Below, one piece after another: positions 1 to 8,970 of a stretch of DNA of 64,000 bases. The DNA comes from JAGRCP01 sp942490705. GTDB lineage: Bacteria; Chloroflexota; Anaerolineae; Caldilineales; Caldilineaceae. A model generated the notes under the pieces. That model was not told the DNA's origin. It ran no database searches and saw only the letters and a list, made by a program, of their open reading frames with translations. The translations under genes were made by a program, and so were the position numbers. Location of the stretch: assembly GCA_942490705.1 (NCBI GenBank), contig CALNXY010000014.1, positions 62,001 to 126,000 on the forward strand. Direction: 5' to 3'. Numbering within the stretch: the stretch's first letter is position 1; each line of letters opens with the position of its first letter.

Positions 1-549
1 GAAATGGCGCGGGAACGATTGCGTGCCGTCGAGTTGGAGATGGAAACAATCCGCACGGAGCAGGCGGCCTGCGCCCGTCAGGAAGAAGTACTCGATGCCC
101 TGCGCCGCGTCCTGCGTGAGGCGGGTCCATACATCACCGCGACGCTGATCCGCCAAATCAGCGAAGACGCTGCACGCATCTTCTCTGAGCTCATGCAGGA
201 CTATACGCGCCACCTCACCTGGACGGAAGACTTCAACATCATCCTCGACGTTGACGGCAACGCCCGCCAGTTCAGCCAACTCTCCGGCGGCGAACAGATG
301 AGTGCAGCACTCGCCGTGCGTCTTGCATTACTACGCGAAATGAGCAGTATCGACATTGCCTTCTTTGACGAGCCGACGACCAATCTTGATGAGACGCGAC
401 GCGACAATTTGGCCCAGCAAATTCTCAAGGTAAAGGGACTGCGCCAGCTCTTTGTCATCAGCCATGATGACACCTTCGAGCAAGCGACCCAGAACTTGAT
501 TCGCGTGCAAAAAGACGGCAGCGTTAGTCGCGTAGTCGAAGATAGTTGA
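1..549 (+). CDS. SbcC/Rad50-like ATPase, C-terminal end (5' partial)
   Basis: The reading frame is open from the window edge, so only the last ~182 residues are present. They hold the end of a coiled coil followed by the C-terminal half of an SMC-type ABC ATPase: the signature LSGGEQMSAALAVRLALLRE, the Walker B/D-loop IAFFDEPTTNLDE and the switch His in FVISHDD. This arrangement is that of SbcC/Rad50, the ATPase of the Mre11-Rad50 (SbcCD) nuclease that processes DNA ends and hairpins. RecF- or SMC-type relatives are possible because the N-terminal half and any sbcD partner lie outside the window. The downstream neighbour runs on the opposite strand. Confidence 0.85.
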   Translation, partial: EMARERLRAVELEMETIRTEQAACARQEEVLDALRRVLREAGPYITATLIRQISEDAARIFSELMQDYTRHLTWTEDFNIILDVDGNARQFSQLSGGEQMSAALAVRLALLREMSSIDIAFFDEPTTNLDETRRDNLAQQILKVKGLRQLFVISHDDTFEQATQNLIRVQKDGSVSRVVEDS

Positions 550-571
550 GGGAGCCTGAATTGATAAATAG

Positions 572-591
572 CAATTGTTAATTGTCAATTG
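572..591. repeat. short CAATTG-rich repeat
   Basis: An AT-rich run of overlapping CAATTG and AATTG words, forming inverted pairs, sits in the gap between the two convergent genes. Similar runs occur at 17494-17523 and 43368-43406, always in intergenic sequence or just at a gene end, so this looks like a dispersed short-repeat family and not a gene-specific site. Confidence 0.5.
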
Positions 592-604
592 CCAACGGGG
601 TTGA

Positions 605-1360
605 TCAGCGTGTTTCTGGTTGGGTGAGCAGGATCCAGTAGGGGATAAAGCCGTAGTACCATGCAAAAAGGAGGGCCAGGCGCAGGCCGTGTGCGCCGTC
701 TTGGTGGCCACCAAGGGTGATGTAGCGACGGCGGAATTCGCGCAGTGGTTGCAGCACGAAATTATGCGGTCGCGGCCAGATGCCCCGCCGGGCCAGAATG
801 CGTGCCTCGTAGGCGGCATAGGCGCGCTGCTTGCGATGAAATTGATCCCAGTCGACGTAGTTAAAGTGGATCAACGGATGCTCAAGGTGGCTCTCCGTGC
901 CATCGACATCTACCACCTCATGGACCTCCCGCTCAGCCACGTAGAGCGCGCCCGCACGCTTGAGCAGGCGTAACTGATAGTCAGGATAGTAGCCGCCCCC
1001 ACGCGTTTCGATCCCCATAATGAAGTTGCGGCGGGGCACCCAATAGCCGGCATGCTCTTCTTCAGCGATTCTTTGCAGAATTTCCGCCGCCAGCGCCGGT
1101 GTCGCACGCTCGTCAGCATCGACAAAAAAGACCCACTCGGCCCGAATCGACTCCAGCGCGGCCTGGCGTTGGGACGCATAGTTGTCAAAGGGGCGCTGGA
1201 CCACAACCGCGCCCGCCGCCCTGGCAAGCGCCACGGTTTCATCGCTGCTGACAGAATCCCACACAACAACGCGGTCAACCCAGTCGCGTAGGCTGGCGAC
1301 GCAGTCAGCAATATGGTGTGCTTCATTCTTGGTCAGGATAACGGCGGCGAGTTTGATCAT
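605..1360 (-). CDS. Glycosyltransferase family 2 (WaaE/KdtX-like)
   Basis: A 251-residue GT2 (GT-A fold) enzyme that should transfer a sugar from a nucleotide sugar on the inner face of the membrane. The N-terminus MIKLAAVILTKNEAHHI is the typical first strand, and the metal-binding DAD motif is at residues 81-83 within FFVDADER. The region around residues 110-170 (YYPDYQLRLLKR, HEVV, HPLIHFNY) matches the lipopolysaccharide core GT (WaaE) style. A weakly hydrophobic C-terminus suggests membrane association. The start codon overlaps the stop of the upstream GT2 gene by four bases (ATGA), so the two are translationally coupled. The acceptor cannot be read from sequence. Confidence 0.88.
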   Translation of the reverse strand: MIKLAAVILTKNEAHHIADCVASLRDWVDRVVVWDSVSSDETVALARAAGAVVVQRPFDNYASQRQAALESIRAEWVFFVDADERATPALAAEILQRIAEEEHAGYWVPRRNFIMGIETRGGGYYPDYQLRLLKRAGALYVAEREVHEVVDVDGTESHLEHPLIHFNYVDWDQFHRKQRAYAAYEARILARRGIWPRPHNFVLQPLREFRRRYITLGGHQDGAHGLRLALLFAWYYGFIPYWILLTQPETR

Positions 1361-2376
1361 AGCTGCTGAACAGTCCGGTAGGCGTCAAGGGCATCACCGG
1401 CTGCTTCCCCGCTCACCTCGCCGGACGCAAAGGCACGACGAATCGCACGGCTGCGCCAGGCCAGCCCGCTGCGCAGCAGGCCACGGACGAGCCAGAGATA
1501 CCAAAGGGGGTAGCGATCGGCATGCTTGCCGTAGAAGCGCAACCGGCTGCGCCAGAGCTCGACGAAGGCGGGCCAGCGGACCTGTCTGCTGCTCTGCCCT
1601 TCGAAGTGAGTCACGTTCACCCAGGGAACGATGTAGACGCCCCAGCCCGCCTCCTGCATGCGCAGCGCCCAGTCCATCTCCTCGCAATACATGAAATAGC
1701 CTTCATCGAGCCCGCCAATTTGGCGAATGGTCGCGCTCCGCACAAACATCGATGCGCCGAGCACAAAATCAACCGGAAAGGGCACGCGATCCTGCCAGAG
1801 TGCGTCATCATAACGGCCGTTGAATCGACTGTTGCGAAGCCGCTGGGCGCCAGCCACGCCATGCAAGGGAAAAAGATCGAGCCAGATTTGAAAGAGGCCG
1901 GGAAACCGAAAGGCCGCGTGCTGAAACTCTCCGGTACCGTAGGAGAGCGCTGGCCCGCAGGCGCCGGCCGCCGGCGTCAGTTCCATGAAATCGACCAGCT
2001 GCGTCAACGTATCGCGGCGGAGAACGGTATCGGGGTTGAGCAGAAGCACGTAGTCGGGGTGATCGGGCGCAAGGCTGGAGGAGGCTCCATGCGTCGATGA
2101 GGCACTGCGTGGTCGTGGGTCGAAACCAAGTTGGGCCAGGGCAAGGTTGTTGCCGCGCGTGAAGCCTATGTTTTCGCTCAGCGGCGTGAGGCGAACATTG
2201 GGATAGTCGGTCGCGACCATGGCTGCGCTGCCATCTTCGCTCGCATTGTCAATGACAAGCACTTCCACGCTCAACGAGCCATTAGAAGCAGCCGTTGCCG
2301 CTTTGATGCTGGCAAGGCACGCACGCAATAAGGAGCGCGTGTTGTAGCTCACAATGATAATCGCCAGTCGATTCAT
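1357..2376 (-). CDS. Glycosyltransferase family 2 (rhamnosyltransferase-like)
   Basis: A 339-residue GT2 protein. The N-terminus (LAIIIVSYNTRSLL) and the NPD motif at about residues 114-116 (LLLNPDTVLRRD) are those of the WcaA/rhamnosyltransferase branch, in which N replaces the first Asp of DxD. Later motifs are FVLGASMFVR and DEGYFMYCEEMDWALRMQEAG, the latter holding the catalytic-base ED pair. Residues ~85-105 are a Ser/Ala-rich insertion not expected in the family core. The gene is first of a coupled pair with the next GT2 and sits 12 bases downstream of a lipoprotein gene, so the three may form one operon for surface glycan assembly. Substrate is unknown. Confidence 0.9.
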   Translation of the reverse strand: MNRLAIIIVSYNTRSLLRACLASIKAATAASNGSLSVEVLVIDNASEDGSAAMVATDYPNVRLTPLSENIGFTRGNNLALAQLGFDPRPRSASSTHGASSSLAPDHPDYVLLLNPDTVLRRDTLTQLVDFMELTPAAGACGPALSYGTGEFQHAAFRFPGLFQIWLDLFPLHGVAGAQRLRNSRFNGRYDDALWQDRVPFPVDFVLGASMFVRSATIRQIGGLDEGYFMYCEEMDWALRMQEAGWGVYIVPWVNVTHFEGQSSRQVRWPAFVELWRSRLRFYGKHADRYPLWYLWLVRGLLRSGLAWRSRAIRRAFASGEVSGEAAGDALDAYRTVQQL

Positions 2377-2388
2377 GGCTCGTGAATC

Positions 2389-3801
2389 CTACGGCGCGCC
2401 GACCGAAACAGTGATCCGGTCAACATAATTATTGGTCACCCCCACAAATTCGTGTATCAGCCCGCCCCACCAGAAGTTGGTGCCCACCGGCGGCGTCTCG
2501 TCCAGGGTGATACAGCCGCTAACCTCTCCTGAGTCGCCCGGCAGGAGATACCACTGCTCCTCACCGTCGATGATGCGGCGCTCCAGGTCCTCGGGCCGAC
2601 CGACCGCCCAGCGGAAGGGAAAATCGATGCCGGTTGTGTCAAAATTGATGCCAAAGCGCCATACGCCGGCTTGCTGGAACCACTCTTCATGGCCATCAGC
2701 GGCGAGCGTGTTGTAGTTCTCGGTGAAGTTGTATTCTTGACCGGGCCACGGGCCGGTGGTGCGGATCGGCACGACGCCTTCATTGGTCACAATGGCCGTG
2801 AAGCAAAGCTGCTCACCCAGGGGGACGCCCACCACGCGGCTCATCTCGCCCGTCCAATCGATCTCGCCTTGGGCGATGTCGGCTCGGGGCTTGCCGCCTT
2901 CGGCAATCGTCAACGTCTGCAACGTGCGCGAGGCGTTGCCTGCACGGTCGCGCACTTCACCAACAATGGTGTATTCACCGTCGGGCGGCGGCACCGCGTT
3001 GAGTTCGACGCCGCCCTCGTAGCGATATTCGTGATAGCCGCGCTCATTCGGCTCAATCACGCCGGGCTGCTCGGCGATGAAGTAGCGAAAATCCGGATCC
3101 TCAGGATCGAGCAGATAGACCAGCACCTCTTCGGCATCCTTGGTCAGATAGTAGGAGATGCTCACCCAGTCATCGCGCAGGCCGTCCTGGTTGGGCCGAA
3201 AGGTATCGGGCACGACGGCAAAATTGTTCATTTCGGGAATCTCGGTATCGGCTTCGGCCAGGGAAATCGTCCCTTCAGCCTGGGCCGAATTTCCGTTATC
3301 CTCTACCGCCTCAATCACCCAACGATAGGCGCCATCGGACAGCACGCGGCTGAGAATTTCTACAGTACCGCCCTCGGTTTCAACGATTTCAGCTTCGTCG
3401 ACGACACCGCCCCAGAAGACGCTATAGTCGCCCGCCGCGCGCCGTCGGTCCTGGCGAAAGTAGAAGCGTTCGCCGGCTTCGTTTTCGAAATAGATGCTCA
3501 CATTGGCGGGACGCCGCAAGCTATAGGCGATTTCGGCCACGTCCTGGGTGCCATCAGCATTGGGCGTGATCGCATCAGGCGCGACCTGGGCACTGTGGAG
3601 CAAGGGGCCTGCGTCGAAAGCGAGCCGGCCGCAGCCGGCCAGCATGAACGCAGCAAGCGTCAAGATCCACAGCACTTGGCAAAGCGGTAGCCGTTGACGG
3701 CCACAGAAGCCCGTTGTGCAGCACGCCTGCGCTGTAGATGCACGATCGCCGTGCGGCCAGTATTCGGTCTCGCCGCGATGGCGAGTCTGTTTAATTTCCA
3801 T
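2389..3801 (-). CDS. Lipoprotein with FlgD-like Ig repeats
   Basis: About 470 residues. A hydrophobic stretch ends in the lipobox LAGC, so the protein is probably lipid-anchored outside the membrane. It then carries two or three FlgD-type Ig-like modules: DAITPNADGTQDVAEIAYSL near the N-terminus and FRPNQDGLRDDWVSISYYL in the middle, each followed by DGxYxWxxEA or DGEYTIVGEV strands. Such modules are common in secreted and surface proteins. The start is uncertain: the ATG at 3801 gives an unusually long n-region of ~33 residues, and no clear ribosome site was seen. Its placement upstream of two GT2 genes suggests a cell-envelope role. No enzymatic motif is visible. Confidence 0.7.
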   Translation of the reverse strand: MEIKQTRHRGETEYWPHGDRASTAQACCTTGFCGRQRLPLCQVLWILTLAAFMLAGCGRLAFDAGPLLHSAQVAPDAITPNADGTQDVAEIAYSLRRPANVSIYFENEAGERFYFRQDRRRAAGDYSVFWGGVVDEAEIVETEGGTVEILSRVLSDGAYRWVIEAVEDNGNSAQAEGTISLAEADTEIPEMNNFAVVPDTFRPNQDGLRDDWVSISYYLTKDAEEVLVYLLDPEDPDFRYFIAEQPGVIEPNERGYHEYRYEGGVELNAVPPPDGEYTIVGEVRDRAGNASRTLQTLTIAEGGKPRADIAQGEIDWTGEMSRVVGVPLGEQLCFTAIVTNEGVVPIRTTGPWPGQEYNFTENYNTLAADGHEEWFQQAGVWRFGINFDTTGIDFPFRWAVGRPEDLERRIIDGEEQWYLLPGDSGEVSGCITLDETPPVGTNFWWGGLIHEFVGVTNNYVDRITVSVGAP

Positions 3802-4058
3802 GGAAAATAGTCTAGCAGAACGCCCACCGAACAGCAATATCCTCTGCGCAAAAGTTCACGGCGCGGGTTGCATGCAACCGGACATCCTTGTGCCTGAATT
3901 TGCAGGCATAGAGCTGATACACGGGCTGCACTGTAGGCTTAGACGGACAACATTCGCGCGCTGAAGGGGGTCTTGTAGTCATCTTGTAGCCACGGGTCCG
4001 CAACAATATGAGCAGGCAAACGACATCATCAAGAGACCAAAAAGTGGAGGTCTGACCA

Positions 4059-4535
4059 ATGTGGAGCTTACGGCGAATATTAGTACCCCTCGATGGATCA
4101 ACGCTGTCGGAACGAGCTCTGCCCGTGGCGGAATCGTTGGCAAACCAATACCAGGCCGAGATCATGCTGTTGCGCGTGCTGGATGTTCCCATGCCGACTC
4201 GCGTGCCGGCCCATCCGGAGAGCCTGTGGATTCAGGAGGCACTACAGGAGAATCATCGCGAAATTGAACGCTACCTTGCCAGTCAACGGACGGCGTTGGA
4301 GAGTCGGGGCATCGACATACGCGTCGTTGTCGCCAATGCGGCGCCCGCCGAAGACATTCTCTTTGTCGCTGAAAGCGAAGCTGTGGACCTAATCGTCATG
4401 TCTTCGCACGGTCAGGGCGGCTCAACCCGCTGGGGATCCGGCAGTGTAGCCGACAAGGTGATGCAGAAAAGCCCCTGTCCGGTCTTACTTATCCGGCTAG
4501 ATGAAGCAAGTGTTGATGAACAAGCAAGCCGCTAA
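4059..4535 (+). CDS. Universal stress protein (UspA family)
   Basis: A single-domain Usp of 158 residues, the normal length. The first strand ILVPLDGSTLSERALP and the C-terminal ATP-binding pattern SHGQGGSTRWGSGSVADKV (G-x2-G followed by GS) indicate an ATP-binding rather than a UspA-type non-binding member. The start is set by a GGAGG ribosome site 8 bases upstream of the ATG. It is followed after 35 bases by an amino acid dehydrogenase on the same strand, so both may be co-transcribed. Role: a small cytoplasmic stress or dormancy protein; the specific partner is unknown. Confidence 0.92.
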   Translation: MWSLRRILVPLDGSTLSERALPVAESLANQYQAEIMLLRVLDVPMPTRVPAHPESLWIQEALQENHREIERYLASQRTALESRGIDIRVVVANAAPAEDILFVAESEAVDLIVMSSHGQGGSTRWGSGSVADKVMQKSPCPVLLIRLDEASVDEQASR

Positions 4536-4570
4536 CCTGGCGATCAAAGGATGAAGAAGGGAAGACAACG

Positions 4571-5680
4571 ATGGACGTAATGATCAGCGAGTTGCACGAT
4601 GAACTTGGCCCGGCCTTCGTTGCGATCTTGCACGATCATGAGGCCGGGCTCGATGCCATAGTGGTTATCGACAACATCGCCTGCGGGCCAGCCATCGGCG
4701 GGGTGCGTATGGCTACTGACGTAGCTATTGTTGAGGTTGTACGTCTCGCCCGGGCCATGACCTTCAAAAATGCCGCAGCGGGCCTGCCTCACGGTGGCGG
4801 GAAGGCAGGCATCATCGCTGATCCGGCATGCACGCCTGCCCAGAAGGAACACCTCCTTCGCGCTTTTGCCCGGGCCATTCGCACCATGACTGACTACATT
4901 CCTGGCCCTGATATGGGCACAGATGAAATGTGCATGGCCTGGGTCAAGGATGAAGTCGGGCGTGCGGTAGGGCTACCTCGGGTCATGGGTGGCATTCCGC
5001 TGGACGAAATCGGTGCAACTGGCTTCGGTTTGGCCGTGGCCGCGGATCTGGCAGCACCTGTCGTTGGCCTCGAACTCGATGAGGCTAGAGTCGTTATCCA
5101 AGGCTTTGGCGCAGTCGGCATGCACGCTGCACGCTACCTCGTGGATCGGGGCGCGCGCATCATTGCGGTCGCCGACAGTCGCGGTGCGCTCTATGATCCG
5201 GCCGGCCTCAACATGGGCGCATTGATTGCACACAAGCGAACCACAGGCACTGTCACTACCTATGCCCACGGCCAAAGACTGCCTGGTGCGGCGCTTATCG
5301 GCATCGATTGCGACATCTGGATTCCCGCTGCCCGCGCCGACGTGCTGAACGATGAGAACGTTCATCAACTCTCGACGCGCATGGTGCTGCCCGGAGCCAA
5401 CATTCCGGCCACGCCCGCGGCTGAAGCGTGGATGCACGATCATGGCGTGCTCTATATCCCTGACTTCATCGCCAATGCCGGCGGCGTCATCTGCGCGAGC
5501 GTGGAATACCATGGCGGAACGGAACTTCAGGCCTTCGAGATAATCGAGGAGGCCATCCGGCGCAATGTGCGTGACGTCCTGTGCTTTGCCATGGATGAGA
5601 GTGTGTCAACCGTAGAGGCAGCGCAGATCATTGCGCGTCAGCGGGTCAAAGAGGCCATGGGCTATCGGGTACATGCGTGA
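4571..5680 (+). CDS. Leu/Glu/Phe/Val dehydrogenase
   Basis: A 369-residue NAD(P)-dependent amino acid dehydrogenase, catalysing reversible oxidative deamination of an amino acid to a 2-oxo acid and ammonium. The signature MTFKNAAAGLPHGGGKAGI gives the substrate-binding Lys66 and catalytic Lys78, and GPDMGTDEM holds the catalytic Asp. The dinucleotide-binding GFGAVG is near residue 180. Length and the FKNAAAGLxxGGGK wording are closer to leucine dehydrogenase (~365 aa) than to glutamate dehydrogenase (~420 aa), but specificity cannot be settled by eye. It lies directly downstream of a universal stress protein gene. Confidence 0.88.
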   Translation: MDVMISELHDELGPAFVAILHDHEAGLDAIVVIDNIACGPAIGGVRMATDVAIVEVVRLARAMTFKNAAAGLPHGGGKAGIIADPACTPAQKEHLLRAFARAIRTMTDYIPGPDMGTDEMCMAWVKDEVGRAVGLPRVMGGIPLDEIGATGFGLAVAADLAAPVVGLELDEARVVIQGFGAVGMHAARYLVDRGARIIAVADSRGALYDPAGLNMGALIAHKRTTGTVTTYAHGQRLPGAALIGIDCDIWIPAARADVLNDENVHQLSTRMVLPGANIPATPAAEAWMHDHGVLYIPDFIANAGGVICASVEYHGGTELQAFEIIEEAIRRNVRDVLCFAMDESVSTVEAAQIIARQRVKEAMGYRVHA

Positions 5681-5710
5681 GACAAGCCATACTCTATCGC
5701 GGGCTGCGCC

Positions 5711-7720
5711 TCACTCAATCACGACTTCGATCGGAGCGAGCGTCACGCTTTCCTCGCCGGCGACAGTCGGCACGAGTGTACGCTGGCGACCGCTATCATC
5801 ATAGAGGCGGAGCGTGACGCTGTATTGACCCGGCGCGAGCGCTTCGCCCAGCCACGCCTGCGCTGGCACGACGCCCATGGCAAGTCGTTCCTCCGGCCAT
5901 CGATGGGCTGGATAATCAAAGCCGGCCGGCGGCAAGTCCGGCAGCGTGCTGATGCGCGTGCCCGCAGCGTCGTAGACCTCACCGCTCATCACGAAATCAG
6001 CGCTGTCCATTTCGACGCCCGGCACGCGCTGCCAGAAGAGGAGCAGGTCGCCGTTGTCGATGGCGGTGTAGCCGCGCAGGCGCAAAGCATCGCCGAATTG
6101 GATATCGGTCGGGTGGTCGATGGGCGGAGCGTCTGGGATCCAGTGCGTCTTGAGCTGGGAATAGCGACGCAGGCTGAGCCCCCAGTACGCGGTATCCAGC
6201 CCCTTTTCCTTACCGGCGATGGTCAATTGTGCCGGCACCACGCCGGTGGGGTCAATCACATCATCCTGCCAACCAATCAGCCAGATACCGGGCCGGTCCG
6301 AGAGGGGGTCGAGGCTCTCCTGCAAGGGGATCGCGGTGTCTGCGAAGTCGAGCACGGCGTCCACATCTAAAGTGGACAGATCGGGCAGGCGCAGCGCCGG
6401 CAAGTCGGGCGCATAATAGTCCCAAACCGGCCAGGCGTGGCCGCTAATCAGCGCAATCGCCTCTTGCTCCTGGAGCCTTGGGCGCAAGAAGTCCGTGACC
6501 CCGCGCCAATCATCCTTGGTAAAGGCCGGATTCACAAACCAATTCACGTTGGCGTACCCAAAGCCTAGTGCCAGAAAGAGCACAGAGAGCGCGGCAATCA
6601 GTCCGCCTGGAGACCAGGAGGTTCTCTGGGCGCCCGGTTTGCGTGCTGCAGTCTGCGCCGCATCCTGCGCTGCATTTTGCACTGCAATCTGCACCGCCCA
6701 CTGCCCCAGTCCGCCCGCCCACAGAATGATCAGCCCGGGGAGCGCCAGCATGACGTAGCGCGCATTGAACTTGGGCGCAATCGAGGCCAGCAGCAAGACC
6801 GCGGCCACGGGCAGCGCCAGCCAGAGCAAGCCGTAGCGAAGGGTGCGGCGTTGATCCGGCGCACGCCAGAGCCCGACGAGTGCGATTGCGGTCACAAGTG
6901 CATAGCCGATCAGCAGCCAGAGCGCTTGCGCTTCGAAGACAGTCTCGCCGCTGGTGAAGGAGATGGCAACCTCGGCGAGCGCTTCGCCAAGCTTCAACTC
7001 GCCTTGCCAGTAGCTGGTATCCTGGCGCAGCTGGGCGACCATGACCCAGAGCCAGGGCAGATAGAGGAGCAGGACGCCAAGATTGGCCAAAATGAAGGGC
7101 CGCAGGCCGCGACGGAGTTCGGTGCGTACATCGATCAGATAGGCAATGGCCAGGGCCAGTAGCAAAAAGAAGGCGAAATAATGGGTATAGATCGCCGCGG
7201 TCGCCGCTGCCACATAGGCCAGCCAGAGCGTAGGCCGTCGCTCGCCCTCGCCCAGGCGCACAACACAGTAGCCCGCGATCACGCCCCAGACCAGAAGCAA
7301 CGCGTACATACGCGCTTCCTGGCTGTAATAGACGAGGAGGGGATGGAAGGCGGTCAGAAAAGCGGCCAGGAGCGCGGCAGAAGCGTGACGCGTCAAGCGC
7401 ATGACCAGCACAGCCATGAGCGGCACGAGCAACACCCCGCACCAGACAGAGAGAAAGCGCAGGCTCCACTCGCCCCAGCCGGCGAGGCGACCCCACGCCG
7501 CGACCAGGTAGTAATAGAGAGGCGGCTGAATGTCGGCCGCTGTCCAGCGCGTAAGCGCCGCAGGGTCCATCTGGCCAACGAGGGCCGTGACGCCTTCATC
7601 GTACCAGAGGCTCTGGCCGTCGAGCAGGAAGAGACGCAGGCCAAAGGCGGCCAGCACAAGCGCAAGCAGCGTAGCGCGGCCCACGAAGCGACTGGTGAGA
7701 CCGGTCACGGACGCGCTCAT
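5711..7720 (-). CDS. Membrane glycosyltransferase, GT39/ArnT-like
   Basis: A 669-residue polytopic protein with about ten hydrophobic segments in residues 1-400, followed by a soluble, presumably extracytoplasmic region of ~260 residues. The first loop carries LWYDEGVTALVGQ, the acidic motif of GT-C enzymes of the dolichyl-phosphate-mannose protein mannosyltransferase clan, and QPPLYYYLVAAWGRL follows as expected. It should use a polyprenyl-phosphate sugar donor. A repeat-like Ala/Gln run (QWAVQIAVQNAAQDAAQTAA), encoded around 6645-6705, lies in the loop before the last membrane segments and looks like a short-repeat insertion. Its start overlaps the stop of the upstream flippase-like gene by four bases, so the two genes are coupled. 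Confidence 0.88.
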   Translation of the reverse strand: MSASVTGLTSRFVGRATLLALVLAAFGLRLFLLDGQSLWYDEGVTALVGQMDPAALTRWTAADIQPPLYYYLVAAWGRLAGWGEWSLRFLSVWCGVLLVPLMAVLVMRLTRHASAALLAAFLTAFHPLLVYYSQEARMYALLLVWGVIAGYCVVRLGEGERRPTLWLAYVAAATAAIYTHYFAFFLLLALAIAYLIDVRTELRRGLRPFILANLGVLLLYLPWLWVMVAQLRQDTSYWQGELKLGEALAEVAISFTSGETVFEAQALWLLIGYALVTAIALVGLWRAPDQRRTLRYGLLWLALPVAAVLLLASIAPKFNARYVMLALPGLIILWAGGLGQWAVQIAVQNAAQDAAQTAARKPGAQRTSWSPGGLIAALSVLFLALGFGYANVNWFVNPAFTKDDWRGVTDFLRPRLQEQEAIALISGHAWPVWDYYAPDLPALRLPDLSTLDVDAVLDFADTAIPLQESLDPLSDRPGIWLIGWQDDVIDPTGVVPAQLTIAGKEKGLDTAYWGLSLRRYSQLKTHWIPDAPPIDHPTDIQFGDALRLRGYTAIDNGDLLLFWQRVPGVEMDSADFVMSGEVYDAAGTRISTLPDLPPAGFDYPAHRWPEERLAMGVVPAQAWLGEALAPGQYSVTLRLYDDSGRQRTLVPTVAGEESVTLAPIEVVIE
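6645..6705. repeat. CTGCA/TCTGCAC repeat run inside the GT39 gene
   Basis: About 60 bases made of degenerate 8-11-base units such as TGCAGTCTGC, TTTTGCACTGC and AATCTGCACC lie within the coding sequence of the membrane glycosyltransferase and stay in frame. They encode an Ala/Gln/Val run in a loop between membrane segments. The units resemble the intergenic AATCCGCA-type repeats elsewhere in the window. Confidence 0.5.
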
Positions 7721-8736
7721 GACCCACCTCCATAGCTTGTGCCAGTTGAAGCGGGCACACCCTCGACTGCCGCGGCTTCGGGCTGATGCAGCTCAGGCGC
7801 GTGAATCCAGCGTCCCCAGAGCAGGCTGAGCCCGGCCATGAGCAGTTCGCCGGCGGTGGTCCAGACGCGCATGGCCAGCGCGGCGACCGTTACCACGCTG
7901 CCTTCCATTACGGGCGCAAGCAGCAGGAAGAACGCGCCTTCGCGCACGCCAAAACCGGAGGGCGTGATGAAAGAGAGAAAGCCGATGGCGTAGGCGATGG
8001 GGTACGACAAGACCAGATGCGGGGCCAGACGCGCCATTTCGGCCGGCGAGAAAGCGCTCAACCCAAAGGTGAGCGCGGCAAAAGACGCGCCCCACAGGAG
8101 CCAGTTCACAATTGCGACGAGCAGCAGAGCCAACAGGCGTGCGCTGGTCAACGAAAGCGGCAAGGTTTCGCGGCCGAGTTTTGCTAATGCCCAGTTGATG
8201 GCTTCAATCAACCATTGGGGCCGCAGCAAGAAGATGACGACGGGCGTCATTCCGGCGAGCACCAACCACCAGGTTGCGCCCTGCACGAGCTCGGAGATCA
8301 TCCCCAAGCTGCCTGTGGCGTAAACATAGAGCGCGGCCAGCGGCGCCACGGCCAGCAGGATGAGGGCCTGATAGAGCGCCACGCCGGTCAGCGTGGCCTC
8401 GGCGCGAATGCCATGACGATAACAGAGTACCGTCATGCTCAGCGGCTGCCAGACGTTGCCGGGAATGTAGCGCATGACCGCGCTGAGAAACCAGATGCGC
8501 AGCGCCGGACCGTAGGGCAAGATGCCGCCAAACAGGTAGAGAAGATGGCGCCAGATGGCAATTTCCATCAGCCAACTGGCCAGCAAGAGCAGCGCGGAGA
8601 GGGCCAACCAGCGCCAATCGAACTGCCAATCGTAGGCGCGCAACTCGGCCCACTGACTGAACAAGAGCAGCACCATGGCGAGGAGGGCCACCCCAAAGAA
8701 GATCGGTTGTAAGCGGCGCAGCGCTTGCATCCACAT
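7717..8736 (-). CDS. UPF0104 / LPG-synthase-TM-like flippase family membrane protein
   Basis: A ~339-residue integral membrane protein with about eight hydrophobic segments and no soluble catalytic domain. The pattern AVMRYIPGNVWQPLSMTVLCYRHG and the C-terminal ITPSGFGVREGAFFLLLAPV are characteristic of the lysylphosphatidylglycerol-synthetase transmembrane (UPF0104/YbhN) family, which includes proposed lipid or glycolipid flippases. The ATG at 8736 is preferred over a TTG 15 bases upstream because a GGAG lies ten bases before it. Coupling by a four-base overlap to the GT39 transferase suggests the pair handles one lipid-linked sugar, an inference from context. Confidence 0.85.
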   Translation of the reverse strand: MWMQALRRLQPIFFGVALLAMVLLLFSQWAELRAYDWQFDWRWLALSALLLLASWLMEIAIWRHLLYLFGGILPYGPALRIWFLSAVMRYIPGNVWQPLSMTVLCYRHGIRAEATLTGVALYQALILLAVAPLAALYVYATGSLGMISELVQGATWWLVLAGMTPVVIFLLRPQWLIEAINWALAKLGRETLPLSLTSARLLALLLVAIVNWLLWGASFAALTFGLSAFSPAEMARLAPHLVLSYPIAYAIGFLSFITPSGFGVREGAFFLLLAPVMEGSVVTVAALAMRVWTTAGELLMAGLSLLWGRWIHAPELHQPEAAAVEGVPASTGTSYGGGS

Positions 8737-8970
8737 GCGCGGAAACTCCAACAGCGTATAGAAACGATTTCATGATGCCTGATCACGTTTGGCGTCAATC
8801 GATACCGTGCAGGCTGGGGTCAAACAGAACGCGGATCAAGAAATCTCCGCAGATACGAGCCGAACAAATCAGCGTGAATCAGCCCAATCCCGGTACATCC
8901 GCGTTCCATTTTGTCGGCGCCCGACCAGTTGCGATTCACCAAAACCCGGACCCCATTCTACCCGCGATGA

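Noticed and set aside
3868..3877. TTGCATGCAA palindrome upstream of the universal stress gene.
   Set aside because: Short, more than 180 bases from the start codon, and with no further support.
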